Assembly (NCBI RefSeq): GCF_932294415.1
Contig: NC_065539.1
Coordinates: forward strand, 52,471,501-52,535,500
Source: Quercus robur
Lineage: Eukaryota > Streptophyta > Magnoliopsida > Fagales > Fagaceae
Reading direction: 5' to 3'
DNA: 64,000 bases
The notes beneath the pieces were generated by a model. The model saw only the letters and a program-made list of their open reading frames with translations, was not told the origin of the DNA and searched no databases. Both the position numbers and the translations under genes were made by a program. Numbering within the stretch: position 1 is the first letter of the stretch; every line of letters begins with the position of its first letter. Below, piece after piece: positions 23,322 through 34,704 of the stretch.

Positions 23322-23768
23322 ATGGCCAGCAGAGCCGAAGATGAACAAAGGGAACCAATAAATGAACAAGCAGTTGCAAATAAGTATGCTTCTATGAGGA
23401 CTGAACTAAACCAAATTTACTCAAAAATCACTGAACTAGAGATGGAAGTGAGTGAGCACTCATTGGTCATTAATGCTATCCAGCCGCTTGACCCAACAAG
23501 ACGGTGCTTCCGGATGATTGGAGGTGTTCTGGTGGAGAGAACCATCCAAGAAGTCCTACCTGCTGTCCAGCGCAATAAAGAGGGGCTTGAGGAGGTTATT
23601 GCTAGGCTCAATGAGGCTTTGGAAAAGAAGAAAAAGGAAATTTCTGACTTCGAGGCTAAATACAAAATTAGGATAAGAAAGCCTGATGGTGAGACCAAGG
23701 ATGATGGTGGGCGGAAGGAAGGTTCTGCACAGGGAGTTCTCGTTGGCCCTGCTGGTGGAAGCGAATGA
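23322..23768 (+). CDS. PFD2: Prefoldin subunit 2
   Basis: A 148-residue beta-type prefoldin subunit. Prefoldin is a hexameric jellyfish-shaped chaperone in the cytosol (and nucleus in plants) that passes nascent actin and tubulin to the CCT chaperonin. The N-terminal helix (about 15-55, NKYASMRTELNQIYSKITELEMEV) and C-terminal helix (about 85-120, VQRNKEGLEEVIARLNEALEKKKKEI) form the antiparallel coiled coil. Between them LDPTRRCFRMIGGVLVERT makes the beta-hairpin typical of subunit 2. The charged, glycine-rich C-terminal tail is variable in plants. Length matches the plant family (about 148). The coding region is one exon with a 5'-UTR intron acceptor six bases before ATG. No defects seen. 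Confidence 0.96.
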   Translation: MASRAEDEQREPINEQAVANKYASMRTELNQIYSKITELEMEVSEHSLVINAIQPLDPTRRCFRMIGGVLVERTIQEVLPAVQRNKEGLEEVIARLNEALEKKKKEISDFEAKYKIRIRKPDGETKDDGGRKEGSAQGVLVGPAGGSE

Positions 23769-25786
23769 TGGTCTTGTATCTTTTGCCCCTTTATATTTTC
23801 ATATTGTTATGTAAAATTTCTCTAGTTTTGAACTAGGTGTTGGAGACTTGGGTGTTTGGTTGATCAGGAGGATAGTAGACTTTTAAGATTATTGCTGAAT
23901 GTTTGTGTTTGTTACTTTTGTGTGAAGAGGAGGGCTTTTGGTGTTGTACTCGTGCAAGTGAGGCTGAGGTAAAATTTTGAGCATGAGTAAAGGTGTCTTC
24001 TATATTTGACTGCTAGACTTAAAATCTAGGTCTGTATTTAGGATTATCAAATGTTTCTGATCATCAAGTCCCTCTTAAGGATCTTGCTTGAAGTTGTGCT
24101 GTTAGACATATCAGAATATCCAAAGGCAGTGCTGTTTTTTGTTGTTGAACCATATCTAAACCACGTTGCTTTGGCAGTGACAAAAAATGAATTGAAAAAC
24201 CTGTAAATATTAACTAATTATAAAATCTTTTGCAAATGCTGTAAGGGCAAAGATCTTCCAGGTACAATTCTTTTTTTTATTTAATTTTTTATAATCCAAT
24301 GCGATGATGTATGTGGGAGATGGGGCTATTACAGTATTACTGCCAAAGATCGAGTACTGCTGCAAGCGATTCTGTCCAAAGCATCTAAGAAAGACAAGTA
24401 GATATTCTTGAGTCCTAAACTTTCTTTTTTGGGCTGCAATCTCTTGGTTATGAGAAATTTTCCCTCTGCATTTGAGTTGAATCAATCACCACCACAGCTT
24501 AGAAGTGAACAATCCATAGCATCATTATGGTCTATGGGTCATGCTTGAATGCCGGTTCAACCAATTGAAAGCAATTGAATGGGGTTATGGGGATGTCCAT
24601 GGATCAAATTTTGGGATGGAATTCCCAAAATTTAATAGGGTTTGGTATTTAAAATATTTAAATGGTTTGGGCTTGGAGCATTCTTTTTGTCTCAAATCTA
24701 ACCCATTGCCATTCCTCTATTTTTATTTTGAGCAGAAGTTGAATAGGTCGGTAATGTCTAATAGAGGTTTTTTACAAAATAGACCTTCGGCTTGATCACT
24801 TATTATGGACTAAAAAAACTCAGCTCTACTCTACAAACCCTTTTCCTTTTGATTCAATGGTATCCTTCGGCTCAGATCTCAAGATATATTTTTCACCTTA
24901 AGTTTTGGCACTAGATTTGCTCTTTGAAGTACTACAATAACAAAATTGTTACAATATTCAAAAATGTTATGATGAAGTCCCATGTGCCTGCTAAGAAGTC
25001 CCTGCGATGTTGAAGTCCCATGTGCTTGCTGAGAAGTCCCTGTGAATTTCCTTAGGCATGCGTCTCATATTCTCCTAACATGTTCTTTGGACTCATATTG
25101 AGATTCTTGAAAAGCCAAAGAAAAAGAAAGGAATCCTCATACTTTGATCTTGTCATGATTACTTTGGTCTTGTCATTCTTCTTCTAACAAAGTTTGAACA
25201 TTATAAGTTGAAGAAAAGGACAAAAATTTTCAGCTGATTTTAAGTCAAAAAGTGGGAAAAACACTGTTCACTCCGAAATTTTGCCTATTTAAGGGGGGTT
25301 ATCCCTTAAGTTTAGGACAGAATTCTACTTAGGATTTTCTCTTTGGAACTTCTTCCTCTTAGAAGCTTTTCTCTAGAGAGAATTCCTTGCTCCTATTACC
25401 TTGTTCCTACTACCACTATTTTCTTACAAAACCTTGTAATTAGGGATAGTTCAAGCTTTGTAATTGTTAACTTGTACTGTTGAGATCCTGTATTCGCTAC
25501 TATTGTAAGTGTTTATTCTACTTTTAATAACAAGTATTTTCACTTTTCTGTTCATTATTCTACTTGTTGCTACTGTCACCTTAGACGGATTACCGCCATA
25601 ACAGACGGTTCTAAATTACTTTCATTTACTTTGAATTATTTTCATATATACTGCTTGGCTGATTCTACCGCCTTACTATTGTTTTTACTTTTAAGTTATT
25701 TACTTACTTTCACTATATTACACTGTGCTTCCGTCTCTTCCCTTCAGCTCTTCCCTTCAGCTGTGTGTCCCCTTCCCCCTTTATGT

Positions 25787-25840
<54 letters not shown>

Positions 25841-26014
25841 ATATGAAGAGATTTGAAGTTGTGGGTTCACTCATGATGATTGATTATTATCTTCAAGTCA
25901 AGACATCATTTGATTTTTAGTGTAAATGAGATTTGAGCCTAAATTTTGTTCTTTATTCAACAGCAAAGACTTTACCAATTGAAACCCTCAAAATATGTAT
26001 TTTCTTGGACTTGG
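23769..26014. other. Intergenic; LTR-like debris and microsatellite
   Basis: After the prefoldin 3' UTR no gene is seen. Around 24980-25045 a ~50-bp unit (AAGTCCCATGTGC...GAAGTCCCTG) occurs twice. The stretch to about 25620 has LTR-like features (TATTTAAGG near 25286, then a pyrimidine-rich leader), but no ends were found. A (TA)n microsatellite spans 25789-25837. Confidence 0.45.
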
Positions 26015-26126
26015 TTTGGATCCAGTGTCCAGTTACACTGAACCCATTAAAATGATGACACGTGACCAAAAGTAAACATGTGTCACTTTTGTAATAAGTC
26101 CCATATAATTGGACACTAGATCCAAA
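26015..26126. mobile_element. Small MITE with 17-bp inverted ends
   Basis: TTTGGATCCAGTGTCCA (26015-26031) pairs with TGGACACTAGATCCAAA (26110-26126), differing at one position. 112 bp in all. Flanking duplication not clear. Confidence 0.65.
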
Positions 26127-26603
26127 CTTTGTCCTATCTTCTTAATTAGGCACCAAAGTCTATAAACAACATGAGTTAAAAATTCGTTTTTAGTCCAATG
26201 CGATAGTTGTAATTAGAATCAGAAAGTACATTGGAAAGGAGAAGAGAATTGACACCCCAAATCCAATTTGAGGTCTCCTTTGTCTCCTTTACTCCTTAGG
26301 ATAGATAGCAAGTGTTTGATTGAGCTAACCTTGTTACAATTAATTAAGTGGGTACTAAAGTCTATAAAGTATAAACAACATGAGTTACAATTTCGCAATG
26401 TGCATAAAAAAAAGGTTGCTAGCAAGATTTACACAATTCATTCAAAAATTCTCCAAAAGTCTTACCCTAGAACACACTATATGATCTCACTCACAAAGTC
26501 ACAAAATGTGGCACATACATCTTCTTCCCACGTGTCTTAACCTTAATGGGCCTCTCTTCCTTCTTTACTGGGCCGAGCCCACGTGTCTTAACACCACTAT
26601 TTG

Positions 26604-27113
26604 TCAGCCGAAGAAATCCTGAACTCCTCTACCGGCGAAAACCCGGTCAGAGAGCTCAGCCAAAACGGCATTCACAGTGAGCAAAACGACACTCGACCCT
26701 GCAATCACACCCAAAACGACACCCGTCGTGCCCAAAACCTTACCAAACGGCGGCCACTCGATCTCTCCGATCTCCTCCGCCACTCCGCTCCACAAACCCC
26801 CCTCTCCCTGCTGCTGCTCCTTCCTCTTCCGCATCGCCTCCTTGATCTCCGATCCCACCTCGCCGCCGGGCTGACTCTCCGATTCCGACTCGGTTTGCTG
26901 GGCCTCGGACTCGGGAGTTTCTCGGGTCTCTTCAATGGCTTTGAGCCTGAGACTGAGAGATATTAGGTTTAGGGGTCTGAGTTTGGGGTGAGAAAGAGAA
27001 AGGTGACCGACACGTGGCGGTTTGGGCAGTACGGACGTGCGTGGGTGACCGGCTTTTGTGGGTGGTGGGAAAGGAGAGGTCACCGGGAATTGTACGGACA
27101 TTGGTAGCGCCAT
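26604..27113 (-). CDS. SECE1: Chloroplast preprotein translocase subunit SecE
   Basis: A 169-residue, single-exon precursor. SecE pairs with SecY in the thylakoid membrane and is part of the cpSec1 channel that inserts and exports proteins such as plastocyanin and OE33. The first ~55 residues are rich in S, P, T and basic residues with few acids, as in a stroma-targeting transit peptide. An acidic Q/E-rich linker follows (about 60-110). The conserved C-terminus has EIEWPPFGKVLG and then one membrane helix, about residues 126-150. Plant SECE1 is near 170-180 residues, so it is full length. The ATG at 27113 is the first Met and gives a credible transit peptide. The MITE at 26015 lies downstream of its 3' end. 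Confidence 0.93.
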   Translation of the reverse strand: MALPMSVQFPVTSPFPPPTKAGHPRTSVLPKPPRVGHLSLSHPKLRPLNLISLSLRLKAIEETRETPESEAQQTESESESQPGGEVGSEIKEAMRKRKEQQQGEGGLWSGVAEEIGEIEWPPFGKVLGTTGVVLGVIAGSSVVLLTVNAVLAELSDRVFAGRGVQDFFG

Positions 27114-28190
27114 TTTTCCTGTGTGGTGGTGAGTCTCAAAATTTGGATGACATTAGAGAACTCTATGCAAGCGCTTAGCTATGTCTTTAATTTGGGTGTC
27201 AATTTGGGTTGGGCTTTGATTCTAGCCCAAAACCAGCTTTGCATTTGTTTTAAAGCCTATTTTTTCTGCCATTAAGATCATGGCCCATTTTAACTCTTTT
27301 ATCATTTTGTAAAATGATTGTGTGTAATTAATAATTATTAATTATCATTGAGTTTTATAATAATAACTATTATTATAGGTTAAGTGTAAGTTGAGGGGGT
27401 TAGACCCCTAAATCTAACCCTAGAAAAGAGGCATAGAAGACTTTTGGGTTGTATTAAGGGAGCCAATGTTTTCTTGTGTCTGTTCCGTGAAGTAAGCCTC
27501 TCACAAGCTGGTAGTCCCACATTTGTGTTGGGTGCACAACATGTGAGTGGCACAGAACAGAAAATATTTGTGTTCATTGAAAGAAAGAAAGATATTGCAT
27601 TTGATTGGAGAGAGGTAGCATTTATTAAATTATTAGTATAGGATGACTAGAAGTTAGTAATGAAGCTAACCCTTAAAGAGAGACACAGAACACAAAATAC
27701 CGTATTCATTGGAAAAAAAAAAAAAAAAAAAAAACTAGAGATTTTATGATGTTATGAATAGTAGTGTATTTCTAAACATGGACGCAAGCTCTTCCCTCTA
27801 ACCATTAGATTTTATAAAGATTTATGGTTTAAAAAATGGGTAATTTTTATTTAGTTACAACATGTATAAATTGAACCAATATATAATTATTTATTTATTT
27901 TAAATAGGGATAAATAACCATAGTTCATTTAATACAAATTTTCTATTCCATTTCTTTTGTGTTTTACTTTATGTTTCACTAATTGCAGTATGACATGTGT
28001 ATGATTTGTTTCCATTTTAAACTTTGATTATTTTATGAGGAAAGTTAAAACAAATGTAATAAGATGTGATTGATGAAATATAAAGTTAGACACAAAAAGT
28101 GGGAGAGAGGATTTATATTCATAGTGCATATAAAGTTGGGCTGCGTATAAACTAAAGGTATAACAAGTATGAAAAATATTGAAGGAAAGA
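27114..28190. other. SECE1 upstream region and intergenic sequence
   Basis: Contains the SECE1 promoter (just right of 27113 for this minus-strand gene), but no clear TATA or motif decides the start site. The rest is A/T-rich with a poly(A) run at 27714-27734 and no supported gene. Confidence 0.5.
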
Positions 28191-28198
28191 GTTCGGAG
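28191..28198. repeat. 8-bp target-site duplication, left (hAT element)
   Basis: GTTCGGAG, repeated exactly at 30315-30322. Confidence 0.85.
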
Positions 28199-28290
28199 TA
28201 GTGGCGACTCCAGAAATTTTTTTTAGGATGTTCCTTAATAAGCATAAATTACACAATCTAATAAAAAAAAAAAATTTGTATATTGATAAC

Positions 28291-29073
28291 TGTAAGGGCA
28301 ATTTTTGGGGCCCAGACCCAGCAAGTAAGTGGTTCTGGCCCAAAAGACCCTAGACAATGAATTTGTGTAGAGAGCGGGTTACAGAACTAGGGCTGGACGA
28401 AGTGAACGTTAATTAGTTATATGCCATACAACAGTCTGAACGTGAGAATATTTCATTTATATTCACAGAATACCGGTCCGAGGAGACGTATGAGTGCACC
28501 TCTTGCTTTGATTAAAGATTACAGAATTCTTTAATCTCTCTCTCTCTCTCTTTTTCTTCTAAATTTTCCGATCCCTTCTTCATGGGGATTTCCTTCTCTT
28601 ATATAGCCTTCTTAAATTGATAAGAGTCTTACACTTGTTGACCATCTAGACCTTCACTTGAGTGTCTGTCCCATCGGACATCCACCTTATCTTTCTGTAA
28701 GTTACACTGGCCAATGTAACACTGTTCGCCTGTCCTCTCCACATTAATGCAGCTGAAAAAGTAGTTTCCTTGCATTTAATGCGGCAGTTGTGGCTTCTCC
28801 CTGGACGTCTTACATTTTCCTCTTTCCCGCTGTGTGAGGCTCATCCTACTACCCACATTTGTCTGGGATGGCTCTTCACTGTGGAGGGGGCGCACATTGG
28901 GTCCGTATTTGTGTGTCCGAGGAGACATTCCTCCTCGGACGTCTTTTTAAATAAACTGGGCTCAACATAATTGGGCTAGAAGTCTTTTGGTCCCCCTTTC
29001 TCCTTTTGGTCATGGTTGGGCTCCGTGCGGGGGCTCAAGGCTCATTGTTGACTTTGGGAATTTTACCCCTACA
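28291..29073 (+). repeat. Solo LTR nested in the hAT element
   Basis: Begins TGTAAGGGCAA and ends TTTTACCCCTACA, giving inverted TG...CA ends. It is flanked by the perfect 5-bp duplication ATAAC (28286-28290, 29074-29078). It has a TATA-like CTTATATAGCC near 28599 and the GTCCGAGGAGAC motif twice. No internal region remains, so it is a product of LTR-LTR recombination. Fossil. Confidence 0.88.
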
Positions 29074-29615
29074 ATAACAATAACAATAAAAAAAACACGT
29101 AAATACATAAAGTTTACAATTGCTTTCTACGTGATTTTCTTATCAAATATTTGTCCATAATTCTAATAAAAGAATAAACAATAAACTATAAGTTCATTTG
29201 AAATATTAATAAAATTATTAATTATTGTTATTTAGTTGTTTCATTAATTTGTTTGTCTTTTATAAATTATAATTTGTTATGTTGTTGTTTCATTAATTAT
29301 AAAATTATTAGTTATTGTTTAGCCTAACATAATTTAATTTGTTTGTCTTTTATAATGTAATGTTTTATTATTGTTTAGTCTAACATAATTTAGTTATTTA
29401 ATTTTTTTATTAATTGTCTTATATAATTTGTTATGTGTATAATTAATATGTATAATGTAATTAAGAGTTGAGTGGGCCAATCAAGTGATAAACCCAAGCC
29501 TTAAATTATACCCATGTCAAAACCCAAACCATAAACCAAGGCCCACCCTTTAATTTAATTTAATTTTTAATAACTTTTTTTTCCCTTTTCCTTTGTTTTC
29601 TACGTCAGGTCTTTT

Positions 29616-29775
29616 TTTTTTTTTTTTCTTTTTTTTTTTGACCGAAATAGTAGAAATATATTAATCAGAAGAAAAAAAACAAAAAACAAAAAGAAACCCG
29701 ACCCAGGAGCTTTACAAGCACAGAACGGCCTAGAGAAAACAATGGACCTATAGCTCCAAAAACTTCCAAGGCTTT
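29616..29775 (-). mobile_element. Probable LINE 3' tail fragment
   Basis: A T tract, then GACCGAAATAGTAGAAATATATTAATCAG..., resembles the 3' end of a plant LINE in minus orientation with its poly(A) tail. Very short and heavily 5' truncated if so. Confidence 0.35.
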
Positions 29776-30314
29776 TTTTTTTTTTTCTTTTTTTAACTTA
29801 TGTGTCATTTTTGCTTTAACCCTCCTTCATACGTGCTTTACATATCCTGTCTCTTCTAGATTTTTCTTCAGATCTACTTTCCTCTTTTCTTTCTTCGTCC
29901 TTATTTCTTTGTCACAGCTTTTCTTCTCTCTCAATGTTCTCTTCAAGCATCGTTTTATGCCGCCACCTTGCTTCTTTCAACAAGCATCGTTCATCCCTAA
30001 TAGCACCTCCATGCTCCTCTCTCAAGCCGCCTCTACCCGGCACAACGTCTCCTCAACCTCCATTACTGATCTATATTTGCTTTGTTTGGATTATAGGTTT
30101 ATATTTTCATTATTTTGTATGGGAAATCAAGAGTTTTTGTTTCGGCCCGGAATCCGTTTTTGGTTGAGGGTGTTCCTAATTTTGGTTGAGAGTGTTCCTA
30201 TTTTTTTTTTTAAAGGCAAACAAATATATATATTTTTAATTATTATATATAATTTTTTTTTTCAAGTCAGGGTGTTCCTGGGAACACCCTGGCATGAATG
30301 TGGCGCCGCCACTG

Positions 30315-30322
30315 GTTCGGAG
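30315..30322. repeat. 8-bp target-site duplication, right (hAT element)
   Basis: GTTCGGAG, identical to 28191-28198. Confidence 0.85.
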
Positions 30323-30479
30323 TTTAACTTAATGAGAATTTTGAGATTAAAAAAGCTGTATTTTAGCCTTGAAAGATTTATGCTGGATGCTTCTAAGTTG
30401 TTGGTTGAAGCTTGATCTCGTGAAGATTCTGAGCGTAGAGAGGGAAAATTTCTGACTTATCACAAGTTGACACATCATA

Positions 30480-31444
30480 CTACAAAATCCACAAAGTACG
30501 GCCAATTACAAAATGCCACGTACTGCTACTAGGTTTTGCTATCGCTATTCACAGAAATTTGCCAAGTGTTGTTGAAATAAGGGCATAAAATGCATGCAAA
30601 AAACCAATCACACATCAACGCGTGTAAGCGATGACATAAGCAGCCTGACGCGTGTAAGTAATGACGCAGGCAGTCCAATCGGATGTTGACATGTGTCACC
30701 TTGAAAATCAAAACATTTCGGCCAATCAAAAGATGCCATGTGTCTTGGAGAAAAAGTCTTAAAGCTCCTCCAATCAGATTGTGACACTTGTCACCAATCA
30801 ACCTTTGCCACGTGTCGCTCACCCACCCCCAAACTCTTATAAATAGAAGTCTTCCGAAGTTATTTTAACACACCAAGACATCCAGAGCACAATTAGCATC
30901 AGAGAAGATTCAGAAGCACTTAAAAGTATAGAAGTTTTGCAGGAATCAAGCCTCAAAGCCTTCAAGAACTTCAATCTCAAAATCGAAGAACATTCGAAAC
31001 AGAACCATCCAAACTATCTGCTTAGATCTTAAAGTTTGCTGGAATCAAGCTTAAAAGCCTCTAGAAACCTCAACAAGCCATAAATCAACGAAGCTCTATG
31101 GATTTAAGCCTCCAAAGCATCGAAGAACTTCCACCACAAACCTTCGAAGACGAAGAACATGTGAAGAACACAAAGAATTTCTAATAAGGTCATAGCTAGA
31201 GATTCATTGTAATTATGTTTTAAAGGTCTTTGATCCATCCTTCAGCCAAATTGAAGGATATTTGGTGTTCGAGTCAAAATCACATTATTACAATTCCAAT
31301 TAACAAGTCTATCAAGGAGACTGAATTAAAGGATCACTCTTTTGTAATTTTAGAGAATTATACCACATATTTATCAATACAAATTCGCATTTGTGAAACT
31401 ATTTTACTTGTTCGATTTATTTCAAACTAGAAATTTAGTCGTCT
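30480..31444 (+). promoter_or_regulatory. Promoter-like block, LTR or pararetrovirus type
   Basis: Dense promoter motifs: paired TGACG boxes (CCTGACGCGTGTAAGTAATGACGC type, about 30648-30668), several CCAAT boxes, G-box GCCACGTGTC at 30808-30817, and TATAAATAGAAG at 30838-30849. A long leader with no open frame follows. This matches the U3-R-U5 of an LTR or the intergenic promoter of an integrated pararetrovirus. No flanking duplication was found, and 31444 (ending GTCTACA) is only a guess for the right end. Fossil. Confidence 0.45.
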
Positions 31445-31448
31445 ACAC

Positions 31449-32330
31449 TTAGCAAAGGGTTTGGTAAGCCTTTTTAACAGAATTAGCCCCATTATTTTCC
31501 TTCAGCCAAATCAAAATACCTAGTTGTGGAGTTGTACATAGAGGAATGGACTTTATTTGTTGAGCTTCAAGGGGATTGAAACATAAGTCTATAAGATAGG
31601 AATTCCACCATCCCAAGTGTGAATTGATAATAGCATCAATTGTAGCTTCAGTAGAGAGAAAAGTAGGAGGAGGAGAAATCACTCTACCACCACCCTCCTT
31701 AAGTAGCCAAGGATCATAAAAAATCTGAATAGTCTTACCATATCCAACTCTCCACCTAGCCCCATAGAAATAAATTTTCTAGATTGTAAAATACTCTTCC
31801 AAACAAAAGAACCCAAGGAGGATTTTGCCTAAAATAGAGCAATTTGGAAAATAATTTTCCTTAAAGACTCAATAGAAAAGTGAATCAATATCATGAACAA
31901 GGTGTCACACCTGTTTTGGCAACAGAGCTTCATTAAATTTTCCAAGGTCTCTAAAATCCAAACCTCCAATCAATTTTGGTAACCACAAAGATTCCCATTT
32001 TTTCTAGTAAATTTTCCTTCTATCTCATCTTTGACCCCACCAAAACTTTCACGTTAACATTTCAATATCCTTACATAGATCTCTTGGCAATTTGAAACAA
32101 CTCATAGTAAAAGAAGGGGTGGCTTGAACAATTGCTTTCAACAGGACCTATTCCTGCTCATTAAAGTAACTTTTCCTTCAACCCTTGTAGTTTCCCCCCA
32201 AACTTGGTCTTTAATGTAGTTCAAGCTTGCTCTTTTATTTTATTCCATCACTGTAGGTAAGCCTAGATATTTTTTTGGTACACCAAGTAGATTTTTTTTG
32301 CATATCAATTTCTTTCTTCTGCATTGCATT
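31449..32330 (-). pseudogene. Decayed LINE ORF2 fragment
   Basis: Minus-strand frames recall the region after the LINE reverse transcriptase: MSCFKLPRDLCKDIEML, then GGLDFRDLGKFNEALLPKQV, then HLVHDIDSLFY, then INSHLGWWNSYLIDLCF. Several stops are scattered through it, e.g. after CKDIEMLT and after PKQV. Compare the intact LINE at 5.2-11 kb (SCFKLPVTLCHDIEAL, GGMGFKDLSRFNDALLAKQTW): same family type, much older copy. Both ends are truncated. Confidence 0.8.
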
Positions 32331-34665
32331 TGATTTTAGTAACTTGCCTACCTTTTTCTAAAAAAAAAATATTGAGTAACTTTGTTTTGGTCATGGGATG
32401 AAGACAAACAACAAAGGATTTTAAAAATATAGCGTGCAATTTGCATTGTCTCCATGCGTAAAAACAAGATCCTGGGTTTAAAAAGCCTACAGTGAACAAA
32501 AACAAAGTACCATTCAAATAGACAGACTACCATTCCCGAGTAAAAATACCCATGACAGAGGAGCTGAGAACAGTTTCCAGACTTAACCTTTTCTAGCCAA
32601 ACAGCAGACGGCAGAATCAAACAGACTTTGACACAATAGTTGCAGTATGTGGGATTGAGATAAGGTGCAATACCCTAGGTATTGCACCTTATGCTATTTC
32701 TATCAATGGTTGAAATTGATAGATGCAAAAGCAACTTTCAATTTCAACTATTAATAAAAAAATATTAAAAAAAAGTAAAAAATTAAAATAAAAAATAAAA
32801 AGTAAAAAACTTTTGTAAAGAAAATAGGTGAATTGCACTCAGTTCGGGTATTGCACTGAATCCTAATCTCTGTGAAAGAAAGAGCTCACCTATTTGCTGC
32901 CAAAATCTGCACTAGTCTGTGTCAGTCATTGGGTTTGAATAAAATTGAAATTTTAAGATGCAATAGAATATGAGAGTAATCAACACAAAACATTGAGAAG
33001 TAATAAAAATAAATAAACAAACATTCTTTTAGTTGAATGTCGTGTCACTGTCTAAAAAACCTAAGGCTTTTATTAATGTATATTTTAAGGATATATGTTA
33101 ATAAATTATTTTAAGAAACTTTTTATGAAAAAAATTAAAAGTAACTAACTGTTTGTCAATTTTTTCAATTTTTCATAATTTATTTTAAAAAAATAAATGA
33201 TTAAAGGAAATACATTAATTGGACTCAAAAACTAATTGATTCCAATAAAAAATTCAATTTTTATAAATATACTTCGACACTCATTAACTAATTAATTTAT
33301 TATTTTCTAATAACGATAATTCAAACTCTTTTATTATATACTAATCATGATCGATTGTGTCAACAAGTTTTTTTTTTTTTTTTTTAATTATCAAAAAATG
33401 TTTTGTCTTGGATTAATAGATTATATAAATAATCTGGAGTTACATGTGCGCAATATGATTTTGAATGGTACACCTTGGTGGGGTCTTAAGAGAAAATCAC
33501 TCTGTCCAAAAAAATCAGATTTGATTTGATTGAAGATGAACAATCCATAATCTTTCTACCAAAAAAACAATCCATAATCTGACAATCCTTACATTTGGAC
33601 ATGTGTTATGGTGATGAAATCATATATGCATTATTGTTTCAATTATTTGAGGGTCAATACTCAAGAGGTCGTATCATGTTCGACCACAATTTGCTATCAA
33701 TTTGACAATCCAACTAAACGTCATCAAATTAGTAATTACGGTGGTGACCAAATTCCAGAAGAGTCAGTACTGGATTACTAATATAATATAGTACTTCAAT
33801 AGTGTCTTGTCTGTCAATTTAAGGTGCTCCTTAAGACTCAAATCCTAAGAAGTCATTGTCGTTAAGATATGTATTTACACATTCTTTTGGTTATTCAGAT
33901 ATCTAGGTGCCACCGCCAAATGATTTTTTCTTTGTAGTTGTTGGCTCAACATAAAAATGATACACGGAACTTCCAAAGTCCTTTAGTTTGCTCTGGAATC
34001 CTTGTTTTGACAATCAGCAAATCAAGAGCAAAACAAAAGTCCTGCTTGAATTCTCCTTGATATTATGACATACATGATTGCGAAATAAAACTCTTGGATA
34101 ATATTATGAATGTCAAAATTTTCAACTTAAAAAATACATAACATCTTGGGTCACTGCAAAGTGCAAACACTTGTCATTGCCACCCTGTAATAGCTTCTTC
34201 TTATCTCTTCTAGTAGATGCAGTTTTCATACTCAGAACTATAACTATCTACCTAAGTGACATAAAGGGTCAATTTGGTTAGGCAATTTAAACCCTAAAAG
34301 TGTGTTTTTAAAATCTAAAATGTCATTTTGCAACAATAACTTATAAATTTTTTTTTATAAACACTCATTTTAAACTCAAAATGCTGTTTGCAACAACTTA
34401 TTCAAACACACCCATAGATGGGCACTTTAGTATATTTTTTTCATCTTGAGATTGTAATCATGGCTAACTAGTTACTTCCTCAATAATTTTTTTTTTTTTT
34501 TTAGTATCATTTGTATACACATGGTTTTTCTCATTACCTATAGTTCTCATACAATTATACTCTCTCACATATGTGAATCTTTCAGTTTTTTGGGACTTAG
34601 AAGTGGGGGGAGACAATTTATATGTTGGAGGCATAAAATATCTTATCCTAATTCTCCTATTATTC

Positions 34666-34704
<39 letters not shown>

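Larger units (their letters stand above)
28199..30314. mobile_element. Non-autonomous hAT element carrying a nested solo LTR
   Basis: The ends are TAGTGGCGACTCCAGAA at the left and CATGAATGTGGCGCCGCCACTG at the right. As inverted repeats (yAGTGGCGrCkCCA) they match the hAT terminal type CAGTGGCG. The insertion is flanked by a perfect 8-bp duplication GTTCGGAG, the hAT signature. A second inner palindrome, GGGTGTTCCTGGGAACACCC, lies at 30270-30289. No transposase domain was recognised. Of 2116 bp, 783 are a solo LTR that arrived later (28291-29073), and a LINE-like tail lies at about 29616-29775. A related left end occurs at 39383. Confidence 0.85.

Noticed and set aside
25789-25837. (TA)n tract as regulatory element
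   Set aside because: A plain microsatellite; nothing links it to a gene.
26705-26935. Arg/Ser-rich open frame on the minus strand
   Set aside because: It is an out-of-frame shadow of the SECE1 coding sequence.
29909-30415. 168-codon plus-strand frame at the right end of the hAT element
   Set aside because: Crosses the hAT right end and its duplication; low complexity, with no domain of a transposase or other family.
30640-30670. CRISPR-like or short regular repeats (GCGTGTAAG twice)
   Set aside because: Only two imperfect copies in a promoter-like block; a plant nuclear context makes CRISPR untenable.
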